Positions 1 through 7,526 of a stretch of 64,000 nt of DNA are shown in pieces. A program made the position numbers and the translations under genes. The DNA comes from an uncultured Prevotella sp. (GTDB lineage Bacteria; Bacteroidota; Bacteroidia; Bacteroidales; Bacteroidaceae): NCBI GenBank assembly GCA_900314995.1, contig OMXK01000010.1, positions 1 to 64,000 on the forward strand. The letters are read 5' to 3'. Under the pieces are notes generated by a model that searched no databases, was not told where the DNA came from, and was given only the letters and a program-made list of their open reading frames with translations. Each line of letters starts with the position of its first letter. Within the stretch, counting starts at the first letter, position 1.

Positions 1-1
1 C

Positions 2-577
2 CGAAACATGGAGTCGGCATGGGAGAAGGTCAACGGGCGCAATTTTGCGCTGGTTGATTATAAGGACCTGAAAGGAGAGCTTCGGCCTTGCTATTTGCTT
101 TCGAAAACCGAGTGCTTGTACATCGCCACGAAGTTCAACGACGAGGCGCGTGCAAAGCTCGTGATCCGCTGGCAGGAACTTGAAGAGGAAAGGCTGATGG
201 AGATTCAGAAGCCTAAGCAGAAGATTCAGAAGATCCGACTGCTGGCCTGCGATGAAGAGGTTCTCGACGAGGCAGATGACATCCTGGGCGAAGAACTGGA
301 AGAACTGAACCGTGAAAGTCGGTTCTGCTATACGCCGACTGAGATCGGCAAGACGTTCGGACTCGACGGACGAGACCTGAACTCGTTTCTGTCCGACCAG
401 AAGATCATCCGCTGGGCGAGGGGCCAGTGGCAGCTTACTCAGAAATATCTGCATCGCGAACTCACGGCCAACCGCTATAGTTACGTCCACGGCCGAGACG
501 GACGCCGCAAGTTGGTGTCGCGTCTGGTCTGGACGGAGAAGGGGAGGGAGTTTATCATGGATATGATTAAAAGGTAA
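2..577 (+). CDS. Phage antirepressor, Rha/KilAC type (5' end outside window)
   Basis: The reading frame is open to the left edge, so the true start probably lies upstream; the first in-window ATG is at 8. The N-terminal part (PCYLLSKTE, then FNDEARAKLVIRWQELEEE) fits the end of a Rha-type phage regulatory domain. The C-terminal part (YTPTEIGKTFGLDGRDLNSFL, RWARGQWQLTQKY) fits a KilAC/antirepressor DNA-binding domain. Such proteins act in phage or element gene control. It is followed by small unknown genes and a DUF3987 gene on the same strand, which points to a prophage or element remnant. Family assignment is from motif recall only. Confidence 0.7.
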   Translation, partial: RNMESAWEKVNGRNFALVDYKDLKGELRPCYLLSKTECLYIATKFNDEARAKLVIRWQELEEERLMEIQKPKQKIQKIRLLACDEEVLDEADDILGEELEELNRESRFCYTPTEIGKTFGLDGRDLNSFLSDQKIIRWARGQWQLTQKYLHRELTANRYSYVHGRDGRRKLVSRLVWTEKGREFIMDMIKR

Positions 578-604
578 AAAAGTAAAAGGGTAAAAAAGTA
601 AAAA
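573..604. repeat. Tandem 16-nt A-rich repeat, two copies
   Basis: GGTAAAAAAGTAAAAG at 573-588 is followed directly by the near-identical 589-604. It spans the stop codon of the upstream gene and the start region of the next gene. The A-rich stretch may aid translation initiation in a genus with weak Shine-Dalgarno use; that role is inference. Confidence 0.75.
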
Positions 605-831
605 TGGAAACCGTGATGAATGCATATCGGGTTCGCGTGAAGAAGTGTTGCGCTTCGTGCGGACTGAAGGAAGTGGACAATGACGGGAATCGGATCTGCA
701 CAGGGATGCAGCTGAAGGTCTCGCAGAAGTTTGTCTGTCCCAAGTGGAGATTGTCGTACGCCCTGCAGCAGGCTGGTCGCGGCGGGGGTGTCGTCAAACT
801 CTTAGGCAACAAAGAAATCTTTTTAAGATAA
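604..831 (+). CDS. Small cysteine-containing protein of unknown function
   Basis: A 75-aa ORF with cysteines in a CCASCG, RICTGM, FVCPKW arrangement that could bind a metal ion, followed by a basic glycine-rich tail. It lies 26 nt after the antirepressor in the same direction. An in-frame ATG at 616 is an alternative start. I do not recognise a named family. Spaced cysteines and position in a same-strand block of element genes support it being real. Confidence 0.5.
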   Translation: METVMNAYRVRVKKCCASCGLKEVDNDGNRICTGMQLKVSQKFVCPKWRLSYALQQAGRGGGVVKLLGNKEIFLR

Positions 832-950
832 GTTATTAACCGAGTCGGAGGAGTGAGCGAGTGGGAAAGTATCCGGATAGAAATTGAGCTCAACTGAAAA
901 ACACTTCGCTTTCCGATGCTCATCAAATTCGACACAAATTCGACAAAACA

Positions 951-1271
951 ATGAGAAAGAGTATTCAAATTGAAGAAGAGGTTCTCGTACGCCTCGTGGA
1001 AGGAAAGTACGTGGAGGGTTCACTGCATCGTGACAAGTGGACGGGTCAATTAACATTCAGGGCGTATAACCGCCAGTCGCGGAAGCGCAAGAAGGACAAA
1101 CTGATCCGCTATCTCGAGCATGGTTGGGTGAAGGAGTCAACCAAGAATCTAAAGTATTATGAGAGCATTCCCAAGAAGATTGGCATGGCCAGTGTGATCA
1201 GCGTTCTGGAGCGTGACACCAAGGTCGCCAAGGAGGCCCTTGTAGACTATGAGTTAATCAATCGTGTGTAA
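951..1271 (+). CDS. Hypothetical basic protein, 106 aa
   Basis: The ORF starts ATG AGA AAG and encodes a Lys/Arg-rich protein with a central NRQSRKRKKDK stretch, which suggests nucleic-acid contact. No family is recognised. It lies 17 nt before the DUF3987 gene and is probably co-transcribed with it. The 119 nt upstream contain a perfect palindrome TTGAGCTCAA (884-893) but no clear promoter box. Bacteroidales mobile cassettes often carry small unknown genes before VirE-N/DUF3987 genes. Confidence 0.5.
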   Translation: MRKSIQIEEEVLVRLVEGKYVEGSLHRDKWTGQLTFRAYNRQSRKRKKDKLIRYLEHGWVKESTKNLKYYESIPKKIGMASVISVLERDTKVAKEALVDYELINRV

Positions 1272-1288
1272 CCTTAATATCCATATAT

Positions 1289-3748
1289 ATGTTTTGCTAT
1301 CAGAAGAATTTCAGCAATCCTACTCAGCCCGTTGACGAAGCGCAATTCTTTGCGCTCGTCAGGGCAAGTAAGTGGAACGAGAACATCGATAAGTATCGTG
1401 AGACGGGCGATGCGGCGTTGAAGCGGAAGTTGCCTGCGTTTATCTTCCAGGCTACGTTTGATGAGACGAAATCTGCCAAGGGGAAGGTCGGGCGGTGGAG
1501 GAAGCAGGCTGCAACCAGGCTGACTGGCCTCGTGGTGATGGATATCGATCATGTGGAGGATCCGAGAGCGATGTTCGAGAGTTGGAATATTTTAGGCACG
1601 GATAGCCTGAATAATATCTTGCTCGTTTATGTGACGCCATCTGGCAAAGGCCTGAAGGTGGTCTTTAAGGCTGATGTCGAAAAGGGCAATCTGATTGATA
1701 ATCAGCATGCTATGGCGAAGGTGCTTGGCGTGGAGGTGGATGAGAGTTGCAAGGACGCATCGCGCATGTCGTTCATCTGCAAGGAATCGGATATTTTATT
1801 TATTAACAAGGAATTATTTACTTATGAGAACAAAGAGTTTGGTGAGAAATACGATGCTGAGTATCGGGCTGGTCGTAGTGGTGCTGCTGCGCCTGCTGTT
1901 GTGGCCAATAAGACAGTTGAACAAAGGACTGGGAATGTCGGCCAGGTGGATGCTCAGCCAGTGGGTAATCCGTTAAAGTGGCGTGGCTATGAGATACAAG
2001 AAATTATCGATGCAAGGTATGGCGAGAAGGTACCATGCAAAGAAGATTCAAACCGACATACGGAGTCGCTTAAGTTGGCAACGGATCTGTTGCTCATGCT
2101 TGACGGGGATAAGGGCCAGGTATTGCAGATAGTCAAGGCTCAGTCGTGGGTTCAAGAGATTATCGACGAGCGTAATGAGGATGTAGAGCAGACGGTGGCA
2201 TCGGCTGCTGATTGTGTGGCGCAGAAGGAGAAGAAGTATGCTTCTTCTCAGCCCTCAAAGGCGATGTTGGAGGCAATTCAGAAGGTCTGCGGGCGGTCTT
2301 ATCAGGAGATCATCAAGGGCGTTTCTCAGACTGTCGTGGTTTCCGACGATGACATCTCTCGCTGGCTCTGGGATTGGGGGGAGCAAATCGAGGCTCTATC
2401 TGAGGAGTTCCCTATTTTGAAAGACATTTGCAAGGGGTTGAAGCGCAACCAGTATCCTGCGGCATTGTTCGTGGCTGGTGGGCTGATGATGACCTTGATG
2501 ACGAGGTGCACATACAGGTTTTATCATCGCCCGGAAGAACTGCGTCGCCTGAATAATTCGACCTTTATTATTGGCGATCCAGCCAGCGGAAAGAGCTTTG
2601 CTACTCGGCTATTCAAACTATTGGCAGCACCTATAGTGGCGGCTGATAAGATCGGAAAGGATGCCATCAATGCCTACCGTGAGCAGATGCGCACCAAGGG
2701 GGCTAACAAGGAGAAGCCCAAGAAGCCGAAGGTGGTTGTCAGGGTACATCCTGCCCGTACTTCCAATGCGCAGTTCATTCAGGATATGGTAAACTCGGTG
2801 GAGGAAGTTGATGGTCAGCCGATGCAGTTGCACATGCTCACTTTCGATACCGAGTTGGATAACACCGTGACTGTGCAGAAAGGCGGTTCGTGGATCGACA
2901 AGCAATCGCTCGAACTGAAAGCGTTCCACAACGAGGAAGACGGTCAGGCTTATTCCAATAATGACTCGATTCTGCAAGACTTCTACGTGACTTGGAACTT
3001 CATCTACACAGGAACTCCCATTGCCCTAAAGAAGAAGGTGAACGAGCAGAATTTCGGATCTGGTCTCGCCACGCGCTTGACTTGCATCCCGCTACCAGCC
3101 ACCAACTTCGAGATGATGACTCGTGAGCGGGTCGTGGACTTCGAGAGTGACGATCGTCTGAAGGAGTGGGCAGTGAAACTCGACAAGATGAAGGGTGAGT
3201 TGACGGTTCAGAAGATCGTCGATGAACTCTACGACTGGACAGTACGGCGCATGGCTGATGCAAAGGATAATGATTCCAAGGCCGACGAGATGCTGCTGAA
3301 GCGCTGCGCTTATCACGGGTTGAACTTCTCTGCTCCGTTTATCGTGATGCGCCACTGGGAACAGATGCATCAGGACGGTGAATTCTGGTGTGGCGAATTC
3401 GAGACTGACGAGGTGGACTGGAAACTTGCAGAATTGATTGTGAACATTCAGTATGCCTGCCAGCGTCATTACTTCGGGGCCATGGCCGAGACCTATTTCG
3501 AGAACAAGAATAGGGAGGCAGCCGTGAACACGCGGCGCAACCAGAAGACCTACGATGGTTTCCAGCGTCTGCCTGAACTCTTTACGCGTGAGGATGTGAT
3601 ACGCTGTTTCAACCTTCATACTGACTCTGCGGCTTGGACGAAGATTAGCCGTTTCCTGAAGGATCATCTGATTGAGAAGGACGAGACGTATAGCGAGGAG
3701 GGCTCGAACGCAGTCAGGTATAAGAAAATCGGCGTGATGGTGTGGTAA
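1289..3748 (+). CDS. VirE-N (BT4734-like)/DUF3987 primase-helicase-like protein
   Basis: 819 aa. The N-terminal region carries LTGLVVMDIDHVEDP (an hhhDhD pattern) and TPSGKGLKVVFKA, the signature of the BT4734-like VirE-N domain and reminiscent of archaeo-eukaryotic primase folds. A P-loop, GDPASGKS, is at residues 429-436, followed by a long DUF3987-type region. Proteins of this layout occur widely in Bacteroidales prophages and genomic islands and are thought to act in element replication, but the activity of this one is not shown. A second, quite different family member lies at 39138-41297. The long uninterrupted frame suggests it is intact. Confidence 0.8.
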   Translation: MFCYQKNFSNPTQPVDEAQFFALVRASKWNENIDKYRETGDAALKRKLPAFIFQATFDETKSAKGKVGRWRKQAATRLTGLVVMDIDHVEDPRAMFESWNILGTDSLNNILLVYVTPSGKGLKVVFKADVEKGNLIDNQHAMAKVLGVEVDESCKDASRMSFICKESDILFINKELFTYENKEFGEKYDAEYRAGRSGAAAPAVVANKTVEQRTGNVGQVDAQPVGNPLKWRGYEIQEIIDARYGEKVPCKEDSNRHTESLKLATDLLLMLDGDKGQVLQIVKAQSWVQEIIDERNEDVEQTVASAADCVAQKEKKYASSQPSKAMLEAIQKVCGRSYQEIIKGVSQTVVVSDDDISRWLWDWGEQIEALSEEFPILKDICKGLKRNQYPAALFVAGGLMMTLMTRCTYRFYHRPEELRRLNNSTFIIGDPASGKSFATRLFKLLAAPIVAADKIGKDAINAYREQMRTKGANKEKPKKPKVVVRVHPARTSNAQFIQDMVNSVEEVDGQPMQLHMLTFDTELDNTVTVQKGGSWIDKQSLELKAFHNEEDGQAYSNNDSILQDFYVTWNFIYTGTPIALKKKVNEQNFGSGLATRLTCIPLPATNFEMMTRERVVDFESDDRLKEWAVKLDKMKGELTVQKIVDELYDWTVRRMADAKDNDSKADEMLLKRCAYHGLNFSAPFIVMRHWEQMHQDGEFWCGEFETDEVDWKLAELIVNIQYACQRHYFGAMAETYFENKNREAAVNTRRNQKTYDGFQRLPELFTREDVIRCFNLHTDSAAWTKISRFLKDHLIEKDETYSEEGSNAVRYKKIGVMVW

Positions 3749-3795
3749 CCCTTACACCCTTACATCCTTACATTTATGAAATTTAAAAACAAAGA

Positions 3796-4326
3796 ATGGA
3801 AATGAATCAAAAGATGTATCTCAGCGAGCATTTGGCTTTGCCGAGTGAGGCTACGCTCAGCCAAACGAGCAAGCTCGATGGCGTTCGCTTATCGCCTCAC
3901 TTTTCGCTCGCTGAGATGACGGTAACGAACGTGAAGAATGTGAGTAACCTCCCTGGGCCCGAGGAGATCGAGAACTTAAAGCGATTGTGCGGATGGCTGG
4001 AGCACTTGAGGGATATGTACAATATCCTTTATGGGAATGGGAAGGTGCCGATCGTGATAAACAGCGGATTCAGAAGCCCCGAGGTGAATAAGAAGGTAGG
4101 AGGCAGTCCCACATCGAATCACCTGACGGGGTGCGCAGCGGATATCAAGGTGTTTGGTATTGAGCAGGCAATGCGGTATGCGGTGATTCTGCTGAATTAC
4201 GCGGATAATACCATGCAGGAGTTTGACGAGCTGCTCATCGAGCGTTCGAAGAAGGGAACGTATTGGGTGCATTTCGCGGTGAGGGCGGAGGGGAATAGGA
4301 GGCGGGTGATGTTTTTGCAGACTTAG
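3796..4326 (+). CDS. M15-family (D-Ala-D-Ala carboxypeptidase-like) peptidase with inserted repeat
   Basis: 176 aa. The core matches Peptidase_M15_3: INSGFRSPEVNKKVGGSP, SNHLTGCAADI (Zn-binding His and Asp) and YWVHFAV (C-terminal Zn His). These enzymes cut peptidoglycan stem peptides; in phage-like cassettes they serve as lysins, and in Bacteroidales islands they often sit near VirE-N genes, as here (47 nt downstream). The N-terminus is odd. Between LSEH and FSLAEM there are about 25 extra residues encoded by an imperfect palindromic DNA insert with perfect 12-bp terminal inverted repeats. No signal peptide is visible. Starts at 3796 or 3802 are possible. Confidence 0.75.
   Translation: MEMNQKMYLSEHLALPSEATLSQTSKLDGVRLSPHFSLAEMTVTNVKNVSNLPGPEEIENLKRLCGWLEHLRDMYNILYGNGKVPIVINSGFRSPEVNKKVGGSPTSNHLTGCAADIKVFGIEQAMRYAVILLNYADNTMQEFDELLIERSKKGTYWVHFAVRAEGNRRRVMFLQT
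3818..3917. repeat. Palindromic repeat inserted in frame in the M15 gene
   Basis: ATCTCAGCGAGC at 3818-3829 is the exact reverse complement of GCTCGCTGAGAT at 3906-3917. The DNA between is rich in further GAGC/GCTC inverted motifs. It codes for extra residues absent from the usual LSEHFSLAEM-type N-terminus, so it looks like a dispersed palindromic element that inserted without breaking the frame. Confidence 0.6.
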
Positions 4327-4678
4327 CATTCATTTGCGGCGGGGCCTCGCGCTAGGGTCAGGGCCTGACGAGAAAGTCGCAAGCGACTTTACGTCAGTAC
4401 CAGACCCCAGTGCAAGGCGACTTTACGTCAGTACCAGACCCCAGTGCAAGGCGAATTTGCGGCAGAGGAAGGCCCAGTGCAAGGCGAATTTGCGGCAGAG
4501 GAAGGGCCAGTGCGAGGCGACTTTACGTCAGTACCAGACCCCAGTGCGGGGCGGGAGCGCGGGGCGAGGGTGAGCGCGCGGAGAGGCGAAATTTGCGGCG
4601 GGAAGATTGTGGCCAGCAACCTGGATATGGAAGAGCTGGCAGATAAGCTCAACGAGGTGTTGGGCCGATAACAGCGCG
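4327..4678. repeat. Short repeat array of alternating 34-nt and 33-nt units in a gene-free gap
   Basis: This 352-nt gap holds no convincing gene. An 18-nt palindrome (AAAGTCGC AA GCGACTTT) lies at 4373-4390. Overlapping it, five head-to-tail units follow: type A (34 nt, GCGACTTTACGTCAG...) at 4383-4416, 4417-4450 and 4517-4550; type B (33 nt, GCGAATTTGCGGCAG...) at 4451-4483 and 4484-4516. The order is A-A-B-B-A. All units end CCCAGTGCAAG, GCCAGTGCGAG or similar. Degenerate GCG-rich copies continue to about 4610. The array lies between the accessory block and the convergent core gene on the minus strand. Confidence 0.85.
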
Positions 4679-5320
4679 TTATAGGAAGGGATTGTAGCGT
4701 AGTTCCTCGCCGATGGTGGTCTTGGGGCCGTGGCCGCTGTAGACGACGGTGTCGGCAGGGAGCTTGGCTACGACGTTGTGAAGGCTGTCCATGAGGTCGT
4801 TGTAATTACCGCGGTCGAAGTCGGTGCGTCCGACGCTCATCTTGAAAAGGGTGTCGCCGGAGAAGGCCACATGCTCTTCGGCACAGTAGAAGATGACGCC
4901 GCCGGGGGTGTGGCCCGGGGTCTTGAGGATACTGAACTGGTGGTTGCCGAAGCGGATGATCTCGCCGGGGAGGAAATAACGGCCTACAGACGGGAACTTG
5001 CGCTTGAGCTCGACGCCGACGATGGACTTGAACTGGCCCGGGAGGTCGGAGATGAGGAAATCGTCTTCTTCGGCAATCTCTACCTTCAGGCCGTAGGTGT
5101 CGTAGATGGTGTCGATGCCGTAGTTGTGGTCGAAGTGACCGTGGGTGGCCAGCAGGTGGACGGGCTTCAGGCCGTTGTCGCTGATATAGTTGAGGATGGC
5201 GGCGCGCTCCTCTTCATAATAGGCGCCGCAGTCGATGATGACGCATTCTTTGGTCTCGTCGCTCACCACGTAGGTGTTTTCGGAAAGCAGGTTGCAAACG
5301 AAGGTCTTGATGTCGAGCAT
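4679..5320 (-). CDS. MBL-fold metallo-hydrolase (glyoxalase II-like)
   Basis: 213 aa from the ATG at 5320; a longer frame to 5368 would overlap rsmG, so the internal start is chosen. THGHFDHN is the HxHxDH dinuclear Zn motif, with later metal ligands in TPGHTPGG, SGDTLF and SGHGP. The layout matches the hydroxyacylglutathione hydrolase-like branch of the metallo-beta-lactamase superfamily: small cytoplasmic thioester or related hydrolases. The exact substrate cannot be told from sequence. It starts 8 nt after the rsmG stop and is the last gene of a three-gene minus-strand operon. Confidence 0.85.
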   Translation of the reverse strand: MLDIKTFVCNLLSENTYVVSDETKECVIIDCGAYYEEERAAILNYISDNGLKPVHLLATHGHFDHNYGIDTIYDTYGLKVEIAEEDDFLISDLPGQFKSIVGVELKRKFPSVGRYFLPGEIIRFGNHQFSILKTPGHTPGGVIFYCAEEHVAFSGDTLFKMSVGRTDFDRGNYNDLMDSLHNVVAKLPADTVVYSGHGPKTTIGEELRYNPFL

Positions 5321-5328
5321 AAAAAAAA

Positions 5329-5955
5329 CTAAAGGGGTAGATAGATTACATGTTTCTCTTTGAACCATTCTTCGTGGAAGAACTGACTGATGTCGGTGAG
5401 CTCCACAATCTTGTGGAATGGTCGTGTCTCCGCCTGCAGGTCGCCGCCTTTCAGGCAGATGATGCCATTGGGCAGGGCGTTGCGCTGCGTCTTGGAGATG
5501 TTCTTGCGGACAATCTTCACGAGGTCGGGTAGGGGCATGACGGCGCGGCTCACCACGAAGTCGTAGCGGCCTTTCTCGTCCTCACCGCGCAGGTGCTCGG
5601 GGTGGCAGTTCTTGAGGCCGATGGCCTGGCAGACTTCCTGGGCGACGCGGATCTTCTTGCCCGTGCCGTCGATGAGCTTGAACTGGCATTCGGGGTAGAG
5701 GATGGCGAGGGGGATGCCCGGGAAACCGCCGCCAGTGCCGAAGTCGAGAATCTCGGTGCCCGGGCGGAATCGGCAGATCTTGGCGATGGCCAGCGAGTGG
5801 AGCACATGGTGCTCGTAGACGTTGTCGATGTCTTTGCGGGAGATGACGTTGATCTTGGCGTTCCAGTCGCGGTAGAGTGCGTCGAGGGCCTCAAACTGCC
5901 GCTGTTGCTCCGCAGTTAGTTCGGGGAAGTATTGACGGATGATTTCTGCTCCCAT
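5329..5955 (-). CDS. rsmG: 16S rRNA m7G527 methyltransferase RsmG
   Basis: 208 aa. LDFGTGGGFPGIPLAILYPECQF is the RsmG SAM-binding motif I, preceded by VYEHHVLHSLAIAK and followed by VSRAVMPLPDLV, all hallmarks of the family. It methylates N7 of G527 in 16S rRNA; loss gives low-level streptomycin resistance in several bacteria. Length is normal. It begins 3 nt after the stop of the DUF3298 lipoprotein gene and is followed closely by the MBL hydrolase. Confidence 0.95.
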   Translation of the reverse strand: MGAEIIRQYFPELTAEQQRQFEALDALYRDWNAKINVISRKDIDNVYEHHVLHSLAIAKICRFRPGTEILDFGTGGGFPGIPLAILYPECQFKLIDGTGKKIRVAQEVCQAIGLKNCHPEHLRGEDEKGRYDFVVSRAVMPLPDLVKIVRKNISKTQRNALPNGIICLKGGDLQAETRPFHKIVELTDISQFFHEEWFKEKHVIYLPL

Positions 5956-5958
5956 AAC

Positions 5959-6756
5959 CTAGTATTCGAATGAGTTCTTGAGCAGATCCTTGACGTCGCC
6001 GAAGGGGATGATCAGTTCGGTAGAGCCGACGGCATAGGGGGCTATCTCGTAAGGGTTATAGACGAAGGTGATGGTCTCGTTTCCCAGAATGAAGTTCTCG
6101 GAGGGGAACATCTCCATGGAGTAGAGGTATCCCTTGTCGCGCAGGGCTCTCATTGTCTTACAGCCGGTCTTCGCCTTCAGGGCATCGAGCAACACCTCCT
6201 TCAGATGCTGTTCATAGCCAGGGACGAAGATGTCGTCGAGTGTCAGCTGACGGCCTGTCTTGGCTTCAAAGTTCATGGTGATGAGCTGGTTGATGCCGTG
6301 GGCACCACCTTCGTAATAGTCGATGGTGGCCAGATAGACGAGGGTTCCCTTGCTGCCTTTCTGGGTAGAGGAGGTGATGACATAGTGGTATTCGTACCAG
6401 GAGCGCTTGGTGGTATCGGCCCGATCCTCGTTGTAGAGGGGCAGCATGGTCTTCTTGTAAGAACTGACGTATTTGTAGGCGAAGGCATCGGCAGCGAGCT
6501 CCATGGTCTCTTCATCCTCGTCGAGCAGGCGCTTCATCACGGCGGTGTTGATCACTTCTCCCCGATGGCCGTTGGCCTTTGTGGCTTCTTCGAGCTGGAG
6601 GTGGACGGTACAGGTGGGCGACTGCTCCTCGTTAGAGAGCGCAATTTTCTTGTCAATTGTAATGGTCTGGAACTCGACATTGTCCTCGTCGGACTCCCCG
6701 CATGCTATCAGCATGAGAAAAAGACACAAAAAGGGGAAAAAAGTTTTCTTTATCAT
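5959..6756 (-). CDS. DUF3298 (RsiV-like) lipoprotein
   Basis: 265 aa. A lipoprotein signal peptide ends in the lipobox LIAC (Cys about residue 19). The rest matches the DUF4163/DUF3298 pair: YHYVITSSTQKG, YYEGGAHGINQ, RQLTLDDIF and FVYNPYEIAPYAVG. In Bacillus the same fold forms the outer part of anti-sigma factor RsiV and binds lysozyme; in Bacteroidales free lipoproteins of this type have no established role. It heads the lipoprotein-rsmG-MBL operon from its own TAATTTTG promoter. Confidence 0.85.
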   Translation of the reverse strand: MIKKTFFPFLCLFLMLIACGESDEDNVEFQTITIDKKIALSNEEQSPTCTVHLQLEEATKANGHRGEVINTAVMKRLLDEDEETMELAADAFAYKYVSSYKKTMLPLYNEDRADTTKRSWYEYHYVITSSTQKGSKGTLVYLATIDYYEGGAHGINQLITMNFEAKTGRQLTLDDIFVPGYEQHLKEVLLDALKAKTGCKTMRALRDKGYLYSMEMFPSENFILGNETITFVYNPYEIAPYAVGSTELIIPFGDVKDLLKNSFEY

Positions 6757-6779
6757 CGTTTAATTGTTGATTTTATCGG

Positions 6780-6787
6780 CAAAATTA
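6780..6787 (-). promoter_or_regulatory. Bacteroidota -7 box (TAATTTTG) for DUF3298-rsmG-MBL
   Basis: Reads TAATTTTG on the minus strand, 23 nt before the lipoprotein ATG (6756). It is divergent from the HAD-gene promoter at 6830. Confidence 0.6.
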
Positions 6788-6829
6788 CACTTAAATTACC
6801 AAAACAGCAAATTTCTCATCAGAAAATAT

Positions 6830-6837
6830 TAATTTTG
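6830..6837 (+). promoter_or_regulatory. Bacteroidota -7 box (TAATTTTG) for the HAD-MFS-map-tsaD run
   Basis: TAATTTTG followed by CAC, 18 nt before the ATG at 6856. No clear -33 TTTG element was seen. Confidence 0.6.
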
Positions 6838-6855
6838 CACCCAAATTTTAATGAA

Positions 6856-7512
6856 ATGAAGCAAAGAACGCTTAAGGCAGCCCTTTTTGATCTCGATGGT
6901 GTGGTTTTTGATACGGAACCGCAGTACACCGTTTTCTGGGGTAGCATCTGCCGCCAATACCATCCGGAGCATCCAGGACTGGAGCATGAGATCAAGGGTC
7001 AGACGCTGACGCAGATCTATGACCGCTGGTTCAGTGGCGACCTGGAGGGTGAGCGGGCATCAGTGACTGAACGGCTGGATGCCTACGAACAACAGATGAC
7101 CTACGACTTCATCGCAGGTTTCGAGGCGCTGATAGCCGAACTGCGCGGAAAGGGCGTGAAGACGGCAGTCGTCACCAGTTCCAACCAGCCCAAGATGGAG
7201 AGTGTGTATCGGTATCAGCCCGTGTTCAAACAACTGTTCGACGCGATACTGACCTCAGAGGATTTTGAGCGCAGCAAGCCTGATCCGGACTGTTATCTGA
7301 AAGCGGCGCAACGGCTTGGTGTCCAGACAGATGAGTGTATCGTGTTTGAGGATAGCTTTAATGGACTCCGTTCTGGCAGATCGGCTCAGATGGCTGTCGT
7401 AGGTCTGGCCACCACCAACCCTGTGGAGGCGATCGCACCGCTGTCGGACATACAGATAACCGACTATCTGGCTGTGGACTTTGACATGCTGGAGAGCCTG
7501 CTTCAAAAATAA
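6856..7512 (+). CDS. HAD-superfamily phosphatase (beta-phosphoglucomutase-like)
   Basis: 218 aa from the ATG at 6856; the frame is open far upstream, but that part is antisense to the lipoprotein gene. All four HAD motifs are visible: ALFDLDGVVFDTEP (nucleophile Asp and acid Asp), VTSSNQ, ERSKPDPDCYLKAAQRLG and CIVFEDSFNGL. A helical cap sits between motifs I and II, the subfamily I layout shared with beta-phosphoglucomutase and sugar-phosphate phosphatases. The substrate is not predictable. An MFS gene follows after 14 nt. Confidence 0.88.
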   Translation: MKQRTLKAALFDLDGVVFDTEPQYTVFWGSICRQYHPEHPGLEHEIKGQTLTQIYDRWFSGDLEGERASVTERLDAYEQQMTYDFIAGFEALIAELRGKGVKTAVVTSSNQPKMESVYRYQPVFKQLFDAILTSEDFERSKPDPDCYLKAAQRLGVQTDECIVFEDSFNGLRSGRSAQMAVVGLATTNPVEAIAPLSDIQITDYLAVDFDMLESLLQK

Positions 7513-7526
7513 ACTGGAGATTATCG

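Noticed and set aside
4373..4550. CRISPR array
   Set aside because: Units are contiguous without unique spacers and no cas genes are near.
4334..4671. Overlapping short ORFs in the repeat array (79, 78 and 75 aa)
   Set aside because: They only translate the repeats in different frames, and unit length of 34 nt breaks any frame. The end NLDMEELADKLNEVLGR looks protein-like and could be a relic, but there is no supporting start.
6205..6855. Long N-terminal extension of the HAD ORF
   Set aside because: It is antisense to the DUF3298 lipoprotein and crosses two promoters; family-typical start is MKQRTLKAALFDLDG at 6856.
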